A program made the position numbers and the translations under genes. Of a DNA stretch of 64,000 bases, positions 46,396 to 57,540 are shown piece after piece. Within the stretch, counting starts at the first letter, position 1; every line of letters starts with the position of its first letter. The stretch is from contig NC_059365.1 of the NCBI RefSeq assembly GCF_019703515.2, positions 34,119,501-34,183,500 of the forward strand. Reading direction: 5' to 3'. Source of the DNA: Myxocyprinus asiaticus (Eukaryota; Chordata; Actinopteri; Cypriniformes; Catostomidae). The notes under the pieces are model-generated. The model saw nothing but the letters and a program-made list of their open reading frames with translations, searched no databases and was not told where the DNA came from.

Positions 46396-46458
<63 letters not shown>
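46290..46458. repeat. (TATG)n-(GT)n-(AT)n tract in L1 3' end
   Basis: Runs of TATG/TGTA units, then GT, then about 50 bases of AT. Both strands give long low-complexity frames (rich in Y, I, C, V, H and T) which are not genes. Confidence 0.95.
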
Positions 46459-46462
<4 letters not shown>

Positions 46463-47599
46463 TTTTTGGATTGTGTGTGTTTTATGTGGGACCACAGGGG
46501 TGTTCGTTAGGGGTCAGGGTGGGATTGTATTAGTAGGGTTTAAACGTAAAATGTTGATTCATTATATTTGTGTTGAGTTTTTTTCATTGTCATATGCACA
46601 TGAATCAATAAAAATGTTAATTACAAAAACAAAAAAAATGTTTACACAGGTAGTCATGATGGCCGTGTCACTGACTTGGCCACCAAAGTAGTTGAATCTT
46701 TACTGCAGCCATTAAAAGACCAGGGCCACAATGTTTGGTTTGACAACTTTTACACGTCCCTAGCTCTTATGGTTAAGTTGTTAGAAATGGGAACTAATGC
46801 CTGTGGGACATGCAGGGTGAATCGTAAACTGTTTCCTGCAGAATTTAAAGACATCAAAAGATGGGAACGCAAGACAGCTTGTGGGGATGTGAGGTGGTGT
46901 AGGATTGAGGGGAATATACTTGTAATTCAGTGGAAGGAAATGCGTGCAGTTACATGCCTCTCCAATTTCCACAATGCGAATGGCTCAACAGAAATTACTT
47001 GGTTTGTAAAAAATGATGGCGACTGGACAAAAGAAGTAGCCCTCCAGCCCACTGTCATCAGCGATTATAACAAAAACATGGGACGGAGTTGATAGGTCAG
47101 ACCAAATGATAAAATCTTATGATGTCCTACAAAAAACTCAGAAGTGGTGGAAGACTCTTTTTTTTCCACTTCATAGACATTGCCGTCGTCAATAGTTTCA
47201 TATTGTTTAAGGAATGGCAACACATTCAGGCGACACCAGGGGATGAGCATAGACCGGTGAACTTAACCCAGATAGATTTCAGAGAAAACCTGGCTTGTCA
47301 GCTGGGAGGTATCGAGGTATATTCACGCAAATTTTCCCTTTGCATACACTAAAGCCTGTAGTCCCTCCTTCATCATCACTCCACACAGCCCATGTCCCTA
47401 AATTTGAAGAGTCCTCTAAGAATGTTGGCTATGCTATCAGAAAAGTAGGACTGAAAATAAAACTAAAGTAGCTTGTTGTGTGCCGGAATGTAATGGCAAA
47501 AACTTTGCTTGGTTCGCGATAGGAACTGTTTTTAGTCTTGGCACTCAGCTGAGTGTGACCAGTTTCGTGAAAAGGCCTAGGTTGGGCTGTGTTTACTGG

Positions 47600-48365
47600 T
47601 GTTGTTGTCCTCCCCCTCCCCTCTTTTCTCCCTCTCTTCTCTCCACAGGTATTGCAGTTGTTGAGTATTTATGAATTTATATATATTCTGTTCCTGCACT
47701 CTTTATTAAAAATGTATTTACTGTAGATAGTTTGAAAGTTTGATTTTATATGTTTTGCTGTGTAATTCGTGTGTAATTCTAATGTTCAAATTAAATAAAG
47801 TGTGTGTTTTATTGAACACATAAAATTTATATTTCAGTGTTTGTGTCCTTCAATTTCAGATGCAATCTCAATTTATTATTACAGGTGCTCAAAAGGAGTA
47901 TTTGAGGAGTGGTCATGTGAAATGTATCTTAACATTCTAAATGTTTGTTTTATTCCGTTTTCCCACTAATCACTAGAATGGTCATAACTTTTAAACAAAA
48001 GATTATATTTCTAATCTGTCTGCTATTCTACATTGCCCACAAAATTATGTATATTTCAAACACTCTAAGTTTCCCTCTAGCTTGTAATTAAAATGGTTGA
48101 AAATGCAGTTGTCTGATGAAGTATGGTGGCCGGAGAAGATTTTTGTAAAAATTGCTGTGTGAAATCTTATTGATAATGGATGATTAGCCTTAAATAATCA
48201 TACATATATTTATATCATTTGAAAGCCCTAGTTCTTCTCTTCAATATGGTATATACAGTTCAGGAGTGTGATGTTATGTTTATGAATGTAATATGAATAT
48301 GGATATGAGTATCATATTCTGGCACAGAATGGAATTTTCGGAATTTTGGGGTCAGGCTTTAAAGG
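47600..48365 (+). other. 3' flank of the piggyBac gene
   Basis: It has an AATAAA signal (about 47806) downstream of the transposase remains, AT-rich sequence and then the piggyBac right end. No further gene was recognised. Confidence 0.5.
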
Positions 48366-49447
48366 GTTAAGCCCCGCCCACACACGGTTCTATCCGAATA
48401 CAGAGACAGATAATTTTGTCATATGAACAGATACAGATACAAGTACAAATACAGATAATGGCTTGGATAAAGCCTGACAGACTTGCAGTGAAACGAATGG
48501 TGAGCCCCCATTCGAAACTGGACCATACAAACATATCCGTGTCGTCCTGTTTTCCCTCTGGACAGCATCGGGTTGAGTTCGCCGTTTTTCACGCCTCGAA
48601 CACCCCACAGCCAGAATATAATTCAGTATCCCCCGCGCAGCTTGAGCTGGGGAGCGAACAATAAAAAAACGCATTCCGAATTCAGCCTCTGTCTCCATGA
48701 CCAAGGGTCTCGAGACATGCATAACAGAATTCGATGTTCATCAAGCACACACAGTGAACATAAGCGCCACACCTTGTCCCCCCATAAAGAATGCTGGGAC
48801 CGTTATGTTTCTCAAATAAACATTCCCCTCAATGTTCATAAATTTTTCCCCTTTCAAAATACCAGTATTATTCTGTCAGTGTCCCTGCTGTAGAGACATT
48901 TCAGGGCACTCATATTTTATGCTTAAATACAATAAAGGCATAAACATTATCAAATTCCCTTCAACCATCCACAGTATTGGAGGAGCGAAGGCCTCCCTCC
49001 GCTGTGCTGCTGGTTCCGGGGCAGTCGCCAAAAGTAAGCCAAGCATGCCATCTAGTGGTTACAGTCACGCTGCAGGCAAGAGCCATGCATTAATCCTCCT
49101 GTCTGCCCATCTTGGCAGCAGCTGAAGGACATTTCGAACTGAGTACTTCGAACAATAAAGCATGGTTATGTAATTAAATTCAGGCAAACTCCGCCGGTGT
49201 TCAGTGGGGTTGTTCCGACAGACAATTCTGTTCAAGAAGTCCCATTTTTGATATGGAAAATTCATTCTCTCTTAGAAAAAGGGGCAATAGAGGAGATTCT
49301 CCCTTCTCAGAGATAATGCATTTTTTACAGCCATTATTTTCTGGTCCCAAAGAAAGACGGCAGCTTGCGTCCCATTCTGGATTTTAGACATTTGAATTCC
49401 ACTCTGATGTAATGTCAATTCAGAATGCTGATGCAGAAGCAAATAAT

Positions 49448-52400
49448 CAGAATCAGAATCAGAATCAGCTTTATTGCCAAGTATGCTTACACATACAAGG
49501 AATTTGTCTTGGTGACAGGAGCTTCCAGTGTACAACAATACAAAAACAATACAAAAACAGCAGCAAGGCATAGATAATAATAAAAAATAGTTACATACAT
49601 ACACACACACACACAGACACACACATACATACATACATACACACATACACATATGTAGTGCAAATCTAATATAAATCTGTTATCTGTTATGTACAGTGCA
49701 AATACAATCTGATATGTACATTGCAAATGTTTTTTTGTTTTGTTTTTGTTTTGTTTTGTTTTGTTTTTTTCAGAGGAATGAAATGGCAGAATAGGCTGGA
49801 TGTGTTGGATAAATATAAAAAAGACTGAACTGTGTATTGCACATAGTTATTGTTCAATGGGGTAATTTAACTGTTCATGAGATGGATAGCCTGAGAGAAA
49901 AAACTGTTCCTGTGCCTGACGGTTCTGGTGCTCAGAGCTCTGAAGCGTCGGCCAGAAGGCAACAGTTCAAAAAGGTAATGGGCAGGGTGAGTGGGGTCCA
50001 GAGTGATTTTCCAGCCTTTTTCCTCAATCTGGAAATGTATAGTTCTTGAAGGGGTGGGACAATCAATAATCCTCTCAGCAGTCCGAACTGTCCTTTGTAG
50101 TCTTCTGATGTCTGATTTCGTAGCTGAACCAAACCAGAAAGTTATTGAAGTGCAGAGGACAGACTCAATGACTGCTGAGTAGAACTGTATCAGCAGCGCC
50201 TGTGGCAGGTTGAACTTCCTCAGCTGGTGAAGGAAGTACAACCTCTGCTGGGCCTTTTTCACAAAGGAGTCGATGTGTGTCTCCCACTTCAGGTCCTGTG
50301 AGATGGTAGTGCCCAGGAACCTGAATGACTCCACTGCTGCCATAGTGCTGTTTAGAATGGTGAGGGGGGTCAGTGTTGGGGTCCACAATCATCTCCACCA
50401 TTTTGAGCGTGTTCAGCTCAAGGTTGTTTTGACTGCACCAGACAGCCAGCTGTTCAACCTCCCCTCTGTATGCAGACTCGTCATCATCTCAGATGAGCAG
50501 TGGTGTCATCTGCAAACTTCAGGAGCTTGACAGAGGGGTCCTTGACGATGCAGTCATTGGTGTAGAGGGAGAAGAGTAGTGGGGAGAGCACACATCCCTG
50601 GGGGGCACCAGTGCTGATTGTACAGGTGCTAGAATTGAGTTTCCCTGTCTCACAAATTGCTGCCTGTCCGTCAGAAAGCTGGTAATCCACTGACAGATAG
50701 ACATGGGAACAGAGAGTTGGTGTAATTTATTCTGGAGTACAGCTGGGATGATGGTGTTGAAAGCCGAACTGAAGTCCACAAAAAGGATCCTTGCATATGT
50801 CCCTGGTCTGTCCAGATGTTGCAGGATATGATGCAATCCCATGTTGACTGCATCATCCACAGACCTGTTTGCTCGATAAGCAAATTGAAGGGGATCTAGA
50901 AAGGGTCCAGTAATGTTCTTCAGGTGGGCCAACACCAGTCTCTCAAATGATTTCATGACCACAGACGTCAGGGCGACAGGTCTGTAGTCATTAAGTCCTG
51001 TGATTTTTGGTTTCTTTGGGACAGGAATAATGATTGAGCATTTGAAGCAGCATGGGACTTCACACTGCTCCAGTGATCTATTGAAGATCTGTGTGAAGAT
51101 GGGGGCCAGCTGGTTAGCACAGTATCGAAGATATGCTGGTGAGATGCCATCTGGGCCTGAAGCTTTCCTTGTCTTTTGTTTCCGAAAGACCCGGCTCACA
51201 TCATCTTCACAGGCCTTAAGTGCAGGTTGAGTAGCAGGAGGGGGGAGGAGGGGGGTTGCAGGAGGTGTTGGTGTTTGTGTGAAGTGAAGGTCAGAGTGGG
51301 TGTGGGGTGTGAGATTGGGCCTTTCAAATCTGCAGTAGAACACATTCAGGTCATCAGCCAGTTGTTGGTCCACCAAAGGGTTGGGGGTAGGAGTCCTGTA
51401 ATTTGTGAGTTGTTTCATGCCACTCCACACTGATGCAAGGTCGTTAGCTGAAAATTTGTTTTTCAGCTTCTCAGAGTATCTTCTTTTAGACACTCTGATT
51501 TCCTTGTTCAGTGTGTTCTTGGCCTGATTGTACAAGACTTTATCCCCACCCCTGTAAGCATCCTCTTTGGCCTGACAAAGCTGCCTGAGCTCTGCTGTAA
51601 ATCATGGTTTGTCATTGTTGAACTTTAAATAAGTCCTAGTAGCAATGCACATATCCTCACAGAAACTGATATATGATGTAACAGTATATGTGAGCTCATC
51701 CAGATTGATGTCTGCAGCCTCAAAAACACTCCAATCCGTGCAACCAAAGCAGGCTTGTAGTTCCCGCTCTGCTTTCTGCCTGTAGGTTGGAAGAAGATGA
51801 ACCAGACAGTGATCAGAGAGTCCCAAAACTGCTCTAGGGACAGAACGATATGCATCCTTTATTGTTGTGTAGCAATGATCCAGTATGTTCCTGTCTCTGG
51901 TGGGGCATGTAATGTGCTGTTTGTTTTTAGGCAGTTCACATGTGAGATTTGCTTTGTTAAAATCCCAAAGAATAATAATAACCGAGTCTGGGTATTGTTG
52001 TTCTGTGTCTGTGATTTGATCAGTCAGCTGTTGCAACACTGTTCACACACCCATTTGGCACGATATACACACTCACCAGAATAAACGAGGAAAACTCCCA
52101 CGGCGAGTAGAACGGCTTACAGTTAATAAAGAGCGCTTCCAAATTAGGACAGCACATCTTCTTTACCGTTGTTACATCTGTACACCAACTCTCATTGATG
52201 TAAAAGCACGTTCCACCGCCTCTCGTTTTCCCTGTTAACTCCGCGATCCGATCCGCTCTGAACAGCTGAAAGCCCCGCAAATGTAACGCGCTGTCCGGAA
52301 TGGCTTCATTCAGCCAGGTTTCTGTGAAGCACAAGGCAGCAGAGTTTAAAAAGTTCATGTTTGTGCGGGTGAGGAGATGTAGTTCGTCCGTTTTGTTAGG

Positions 52401-52710
52401 AAGAGAGTGGAGATTCGCTAGATGAATACTCGGCAGCGCTGTTTGAAAGCTGCGCCGACGGAGCCTGACCAGCGCGCCTGCTCATCTCCCTCGCCTGTGT
52501 CTCCTAGCACATTTAAACAACACAGCCGCGCCTCCGACTAATATTTCCAGCAAAACGTCAGAATATTCAAAAACCAGGAAAAGGTTGTCTGGTATATGCT
52601 GCCGAATGTCCAGCAGTTTGTCCCTGGTAAAACTGACTGGAAAAATATTACTAAACACAGGACAAACATAAACAACAAAAGAACTGAAGAGCTACACATC
52701 TTGTATCTAA
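49448..52710 (-). mobile_element. CR1/Rex1-type LINE inserted in the DIRS RT
   Basis: The plus-strand left edge is (AATCAG)n, the 3' tail repeat on the minus strand, next to 'ctttattgccaagtatgct'. A 7-bp target duplication AAATAAT flanks it (49441-49447 and 52711-52717), and DIRS RT reads on both sides. It is 3.26 kb, near full length. The clade (Rex1/Babar or another CR1-group LINE) is judged from motifs only. Confidence 0.88.
49867..52400 (-). pseudogene. CR1/Rex1-type LINE ORF2, broken
   Basis: Minus strand order: endonuclease (LCFTETWLNEAIPDSALHLR at about 52330-52270; CPTRDRNILDHCYTTIKDAY and LSDHCLVHL at about 51915-51800), linker (NQAKNTLNKEIRVSKRRYSE at 51530), RT (KASGPDGISPAYLRYCANQL, LNDYRPVALTSVVMKSFERL, VDFSSAFNTI, PQGCVLSPLLFSLYTNDC, KFADDT near 50510), and C-terminus (FRFLGTTISQDLKWETHIDS, KAQQRLYFLHQLRKFNLPQA) ending near 49867. 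Frame changes occur near 51600, 50600 and 50400; otherwise it is well preserved, with the longest piece 338 codons. Confidence 0.88.
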
Positions 52711-53038
52711 AAATAATGTCACAAGTGCAGCCGGGGAACTGGTTTGTGTATTCAGATTGTGCCGAAGCACAGGTGCTTTCTCAGATTCGCTTTCAGGGGC
52801 AAAGCATATCAGTTTTGCTTCCTTCTGTACTGACATGCACTGGCACCACACACATTCACAAAATGCATGGATGCAGCTTTGACACCCTTGAGGCTTCAGG
52901 GCATCCCCGTTTTGAATTATCTCAATGATTGGCTGGTGCTAGCCCACTCGGAAAATTTGGCTGCCCAACACTGAAGATGTCATTCTCAGCCATTTCAGCA
53001 ATCTAGGGCTGTGTGTAAACCTAGACAAGAGTGTCCTA

Positions 53039-54170
53039 TTGACAAGGCAACAGACTCAGTTTCTAGGGGTGGAGCTGGATTCACGGGCAATGCAGGCGCA
53101 TCTGTCTCCAGTTCGCAATCTGTCATTCCACTGGTGTCTAGTGATGTTCAGAGTTGGACACATTCTCCCTGCGAGAACATTTAACAGGCTTTTGGGGCTC
53201 ATGATCGCAGCTTCCGCTGTCATTCCCCTGGGCATGTTGCATGTGAGACCTTTTCAGTGCTGGATGAACTCCACAAAGGGACTTCAACCACTGATGCATG
53301 CATCTCTTCAAAGTGACGTGCAGGTGCTACCAAACTCTGTTATTATGGAAACGGGCCTGTCTTTTGATGTTGGGCATTCCGTTGGGACAGGTGTGTTGCC
53401 ACATATTTAAAATGACAGACACCTCCTCCACTGGTTGGGGCGCTGTATACGAGGGTCATCCAGCCACGAGGTTTGGAAGGGCAAGCAGCAATATTGCCAC
53501 ATAAACAGTCTGGAGATGTTGCTGGCATTAAAGATTTTCCTCCCGGAGATTCAGGGCAGCCATGTCCTCATCCGGTTGGACAACAGGACTGTGGTGTCCT
53601 ACATAAATCGCCAGGGATGAGTGCTGAGGCTGGCACGTTGCATTCTTCTGTGGGCACGGGACAATGTGCGGTCTCTACGAGCTGTGCATGTCCTGGGACG
53701 GTTGAATTTGGGGGCGGATCTCCTGTCCAGACAGGGCTTGATGCCCAGAGAGTTGACATTACATCCTCAGATTATGGAACAAATCTGGAGAAGGTTCGGC
53801 AGAGCAGAAGTGGACCTGTTCGCTTCGAGCGAGATGTCACACTGTCTTCTCTGGTTTTCCCTCTCGCCCCCGGCACAGCTGGGCATCGATGCGTTGGTGC
53901 ATCAGTGACCGACAACATGTCTTTACGTGTTCCCATCAATCAGTCTGCTGCACGCAGTTCTGCAGAGAGTTCGGGAGGATTGGGTTCGGCTTCTGTTAGT
54001 GGCGCCATTTTGGCCATCTCAAATATGGTTTTCAACTCTGGTCTCTCTCCTGGAGGAAATGCCTTGGGAGATTCCAGTCAGAGAAGACATGTTGTCTCAG
54101 GCACGGGGCAGCATTTGGCACCCCCAGCAAGACTTGTGGAAGTTATGATTATGGCCCCTTAAGGGGGCGC
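53039..54170 (+). pseudogene. DIRS RNase H and connection (copy 2), broken
   Basis: A connection region (TQFLGVELDSRAMQAHLSPV, FNRLLGLMIAASAVIPLGML) is followed, after frame changes, by TDTSSTGWGAVYEGHPATRF, HVLIRLDNRTVVSYINRQG (about 53558-53618), VDLFASSEMSHCLLWFSL (about 53811-53865) and LVAPFWPSQIWF. These are the RNase H and following blocks of DIRS pol. A TGA follows YINRQG. Copy 1 lacks the connection region, so this copy is the fuller one. Confidence 0.78.
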
Positions 54171-54174
54171 TCTT

Positions 54175-55095
54175 TTGAATGATGGGTTATCTCCCGTTGT
54201 GGTTGATACCATTCTGAATGCTAGAGCTCCATCAACTAGAAGGCTTTATACGTTCAAGTGGCATATTTTTGCTTCTTGGTGTACAGCGCGAGGTGAAAAT
54301 CCAGTTCACTGCACTGTCGGTACAGTGCTGGATATTTTGCCAGAGCGTTCTGGGGCCAGGGTTGCCCCGGCAACAATTAAAGTCAATGTTGTCACTATAG
54401 CGGCTGAGCATGCTCTTATCAGTGGAGTCTGTTGGTAGACATTCTCTTGTCTCTTGTTTTATGTGCGAGGTACACAGGCTTAGACATTTTTGTCCCATCT
54501 GCATTCCCTTATGGGATTTATCTGTTGTTTTAGAGGCTCTCTCAGGTGCTCCATTTCAGCCCTTGGCAACAGTCGCTGATAAGTTTCTGACTTTTAAAAT
54601 GGCCCTGCTAGAAGCACTGGCATCGTATAAAAGGGTTGGGATTTGAATGCCCTGTTGATCAATCCCTTATGTATGGATTTTGCACCAGGATGTTCAAGAG
54701 TGGTGTTAAGACCTCATTTGGGCTATTTGCCCAAGGTTGTTTCTACATCATTTTGCTCACAGACTATTAATTTTCTATTAATTAATTTTTGCGAGTTTAT
54801 GTTGACCGTACTAGCCAGTAACATAAGTCAGAGCAGTTGTTTGTGTGCTTTGGTGGCCGCAACATGGGTTATTTGGTGTCCAAGCAAAGACTGTCTCATT
54901 GGCTTACTGATGCAATTTCAAGTGCTTACAAAGCGTGCAGTTTACATTCGCCTTCGGGTATACGAGCCCATTCTACGAGGAGCATGGCATCCTCATGTGC
55001 TTTGGCTAGAGGTGCGTCCTTGGAGGACATTTGTATGGCATTATGGTGGTCCTCTCCGCATACATTTGTTACATTTTATACTCTGGATGAGGGTT
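54175..55095 (+). pseudogene. DIRS tyrosine recombinase (copy 2), broken
   Basis: N-terminal part: ILNARAPSTRRLYTFKWHIF (about 54210-54270) and ARVAPATIKVNVVTIAAEHA. A middle piece (ALLEALASYKRVG near 54605-54643) matches the 'LLALAS-KRVGDLHALS' block. C-terminal part in another frame: SGIRAHSTRSMASSCALARG (54954-55013) with the catalytic H-x-x-R, and WWSSPHTFVTFYTLD (55044-55088) with the histidine and nucleophile tyrosine. All active-site regions are recognisable but in three frames. Confidence 0.78.
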
Positions 55096-55099
55096 TGAC

Positions 55100-55445
55100 T
55101 CCTACATCCCAAATGCACATAACAGATACACACGCACACAGCAATCTACAAATGCACGTAACAGATCCACACACACACAGTAATCCACAAATGCACGCAA
55201 CAGATACACATGCACACAGCAATCCACAAATGTGCGTAACAGATACACGCACACAGCAATCCACAAATGCACATAACAGATACACACACACACAGTGATC
55301 CACAAATGCATGCAACAGATCCACACACAGTGATCCACAAATGCACACAACAGATTCACACACACACAGTAATCCACAAATACACACAACAGATCCACAC
55401 GCGCTAACAAATACACACAACAGAATGCACAAATATTCTGTTTTC
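55100..55445 (+). repeat. Minisatellite, same family as 19628-20213
   Basis: Units of 33-41 bp such as 'cacaaatgcacgcaacagat' + 'ccacacacacacagtaat', about nine copies. Variants with 'cacgcacacagcaatccac' alternate with shorter ones, as in the first array, but no clean 150-bp higher-order period is seen. It follows directly on the DIRS recombinase and extends its frame for about 70 codons of repeat, which is not meaningful coding. Confidence 0.9.
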
Positions 55446-55784
55446 TATGGTCACAACACAATCCACAAATGCACAAAATATATGGCAAGCTTTTTTCTAT
55501 TGGTGTTGTGCCTCGAGAATGTGAATGTGTGTCCGTGAATGTGCTTTTGCCTTTGTGGATCCTTTTAAGACTGTTGTTCCATGGACTTGATTCATAAATG
55601 TGCAAGCCTGGATTCAACACTGAGCAAGATGATCTCCAATATAAAAGGATTGTCCTAAACATTTATTTGACGCAACATAACGATGTGTGATAAAGGTCTA
55701 TACACCTTATTTTGCGATAAGCGGTCATATTTTGCGGTCACCTGCCAAAGTTCCCGTGCAACTGGATCAAGGTAATAAATAACT
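55446..55784. other. No gene; possible DIRS end
   Basis: Sequence after the minisatellite, including 'ccttattttgcgataagcgg tcatattttgcggtc' with a short direct repeat. It may hold the 3' end of the DIRS element, but I cannot define a boundary. Confidence 0.35.
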
Positions 55785-56627
55785 AAATTCAGCAAAAAAA
55801 AAAACATCTTCTCACTTTCAACTGCTTTTATTTTCAGCAAACTTAACATGTGTAAATATTTGTATGAACATAAAAAGATTCAACAACTAAGACATAAACT
55901 GAATAAGTTTCACAGACAGGTGACTAATAGAAATGGAATAGTGTGTCCCTGAACAAAGGGGGGGGGGGTTCAAAATAACAGTCAGTATCTGGTGTGACCA
56001 CCAGCTGCATTAAGTACTGCAGTAGATCTCCTCCTCATGGACTGAACCAGATTTGCCAGTTCTTGCTGTGAGATGTTACCCCACTCTTCCACCAAGGCAC
56101 TTGCAAGTTCCTGGACATTTCTGGGGGGAATGGCCCTAGCCCTCACCCTCTGATCCAATAGGTTCCAGACGTGCTCAATGGGACTGAGATCCTGGCTCTT
56201 CGCTGGCCATGGCAGAACACTGACATTCCTGTCTTACAGGAAATCATGCACAGAACGAGCAGTATGGCTGGTGGCATTGTCATTCTGGAGGGTCATGTCA
56301 GGATGAGCCTGCAGGAAAGGTACCACATGAGGGAGGAAAATGTCTTCCCTGTAACCCACAGCATTGAGATTGCCTGCACTGACAACAAGCTCAGTCCGAT
56401 GATGCTGTGACACACCACCCCAGACCATGATGGACCCTCCACCTCCAAATCGATCCCGCTCCAGAATACAGGCCTCGGTGTAACGCTTATTCCTTCGACG
56501 ATAAACGCGAGTCCGACCATTACCCCTGGTGAGACAACACTGTGACTCGTCAGTGAAGAGCACTTTTTGCCAGTACTGTCTGGTCCAGCGAAGGTGGGTT
56601 TGTGCCCATAGGCGACGTTGTTGCAGG
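55785..56627 (-). mobile_element. Tc1-like element, 3' half
   Basis: The plus-strand left edge 'aaattcagcaaaaaaaaaaa' is the terminal repeat of the same element type as at 29358. On the minus strand it holds the C-terminal transposase and 3' untranslated part. It ends at 56627 against a hAT terminus; the last 8 bases (56620-56627, CCTGCAAC on the minus strand) match CCAGCAAC at 29999-30006 with one difference. Confidence 0.85.
55982..56627 (-). pseudogene. Tc1-like transposase, catalytic half
   Basis: Minus strand: RLWAQTHLRWTRQYWQKVLF, then TDES with the first catalytic aspartate, DRFGGGGSIMVWGGVSQHHR, TLQNDNATSHTARSVHDFL with the second aspartate, a stop at 56231-56233, and then the IEHVW region with the glutamate near 56170-56190. 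Ends at a stop near 55982. Apart from that stop and the loss of the N-terminal half this part is well preserved. Confidence 0.85.
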
Positions 56628-56940
56628 CAGAGGTGGGTAGAGTAGCCAAAAACTGTACTCAAGTAAAAGTACAATTACTTTAAAAAAATTATTACTCAAG
56701 TAGAATAAAAGTACTAACATAAATAATTACTTGAGTAAGAGTAAGAAAGTATCCAATTAAAAGAGTACTCAAGTATTGAGTAACTCGTTACTTTCACAGT
56801 CGACATAATAGACGTTTACTCCCCTATATTCCATTACATAATACACACTGAACATGTACAAAGCGTCACACTGGTTTGGAACAACATGAGGGTAGAGAAA
56901 TGATGGCAGAATATTAAATTATGGCTGAGCTATCACTTTA

Positions 56941-57540
56941 AAGAGATAATTTACCCAAAAATCTAAATTCTCTCATCATTTACTCATCCTAATGCCATCC
57001 CAGATGTGTATGCCTTTCTTCTGCAGATCACAAATTAAGATTTTTTAAAAGAAAATTCTGATGCTCCAAAAAGCACATAAAGGCAGCATAAATGTAATCC
57101 ATAAGACTCCAGTGGTTAAATCCATGTCTTCAGAAGTAATATGATAGGTGTGGATGAGAAACAGATCAATATTTGTCATTTTTTGCTAGAAAGCAGGGGG
57201 CGATATGCAGAGAAGAATGTGAATCACCAAAAACACAAGAAGAATGTGAAAGTGATCTGTTTCTCTGTTTCTCATCCACACCTATCACATTGCTTCTGAA
57301 GATACTGATTTAACCACTGGAGTCTTATAGATTTACTTTTATGCTGACTTATGTGATTTTGTTTTGCTTTAAAATGTTGCCACCCATTCACTTGCATTGT
57401 ATGGACCTACAGAGCTGAGAAATTCTTTTAAAAATCTTCATTTGAGTTCAGCAGATGAAAGAAAGTCATACACATCAGGGGTGGCATGAGGGTGAATAAA
57501 TAATGAGAACTGTAATTTTTGGGTGAACTATCCCTTTAAA
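56941..57540. mobile_element. Palindromic MITE, full copy
   Basis: 'aagagataatttacccaaaa' at the left and 'tttttgggtgaactatccct' at the right, with inverted internal arms that both contain 'accactggagtctta/taagactccagtggt'. It closely matches 111-634 and the split copy at 26494-29140. A separate right-half copy precedes it at about 56855-56940. Confidence 0.8.

Larger units (their letters stand above)
41201..46636 (+). mobile_element. L1-type LINE inserted in the piggyBac transposase
   Basis: Flanked by a perfect 17-bp target duplication, AATGTTTACACAGGTAG (41184-41200 and 46637-46653), which is coding sequence of the piggyBac gene (FNVYTG). It has ORF1, an inter-ORF region, ORF2 and a short A-rich end. 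It is 5.4 kb, close to full length, and in the same orientation as the host gene. An (AT)n-(GT)n tract lies in its 3' end (46290-46458). Confidence 0.92.
40150..47580 (+). pseudogene. piggyBac-type transposase, broken and split by L1
   Basis: Exon 2 starts MDRDYGSLLSTLKRRRQLTA at 40150 and is acidic (EEDLLDQELLHEDPDHEEME). GG|GTATGT at 40367 splices in frame to TAG|CCATTC at 40469. The catalytic domain begins SHPFGIDLGSVRQAV; a T-run near 40686 shifts the frame, stops fall at about 40834 and 40894, and MSRDHYKALLAALHVVDP and NLTIDERMVKSKARSGFKQY follow. After the L1, VWFDNFYTSLALMVKLLEMG, a shift near 47087, DRSDQMIKSYDVLQKTQKWW and WKTLFFHFIDIAVVNSFILF follow. A cysteine-rich tail (ACCVPECNGK, 47467-47500) ends it. 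DDE aspartate regions are recognisable, but at least three shifts and the insertion destroy the gene. Confidence 0.85.
39230..48370 (+). mobile_element. piggyBac-type transposon carrying an L1
   Basis: It includes a transposase gene with introns (exons from 39230) and ~700 bp of 3' sequence ending 'caggctttaaagggTTAA' (TTAA at 48366-48369), the piggyBac target. The left terminus is not certain; a TTAA lies near 39034 in 'cggtttaacacttacc'. The L1 at 41201-46636 interrupts it with a 17-bp target duplication. An AATAAA poly(A) signal follows the gene near 47806. Confidence 0.65.
37863..48472. mobile_element. hAT-like non-autonomous element, host of a piggyBac
   Basis: The left end TAGGGATGTGCCTAAAGC at 37863 and following 'gaataatgacttgaaaacga' phrases resemble fish hAT ends. 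The right part (about 48385-48472, 'gaatacagagacagataatt ... acaaatacagataatggctt') looks like the other end, missing its last ~12 bases. The ~1.1 kb at 37863-39000 and the ~100 bp after 48370 would be one element interrupted by the piggyBac. This reading is inferred; no target duplication was found. Confidence 0.4.
49135..52975 (+). pseudogene. DIRS reverse transcriptase (copy 2), split by a LINE
   Basis: Left part: SHYFLVPKKDGSLRPILDFR (about 49330-49385) and FRMLMQKQI to 49440. Right part after the LINE: SQVQPGNWFV (52718), a shortened block, RFQGQSISVLL, and LNYLNDWLVLAHSENLAAQH (52912-52970). As in copy 1, motif A (the DLKDAYFH-type aspartate) is missing and the metal-binding motif reads YLNDW. 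Several frame changes are present. Confidence 0.75.
48473..55095 (+). mobile_element. DIRS-type retrotransposon, pol section (copy 2, 3' section)
   Basis: It continues the DIRS element begun at 36601: a gag/pol spacer, RT (interrupted by a LINE at 49448-52710), RNase H, and a tyrosine recombinase carried through to its C-terminal active-site motifs. Same strand as the gag at 36887-37862 and complementary in content (gag only there, post-gag only here). The recombinase is followed within about 20 bases by the minisatellite at 55100. Confidence 0.75.

Noticed and set aside
46274..46691. Open frames of Y/I/C/V/H/T over 46.3-46.7 kb
   Set aside because: Low-complexity GT/AT repeats in the L1 3' end.
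48390..48722. 110-codon frame on the minus strand
   Set aside because: Antisense to the DIRS gag-pol spacer; no recognisable domain in that direction.
55102..55662. 186-codon frame on the minus strand
   Set aside because: The same minisatellite translated; no domain and no non-repeat coding support.
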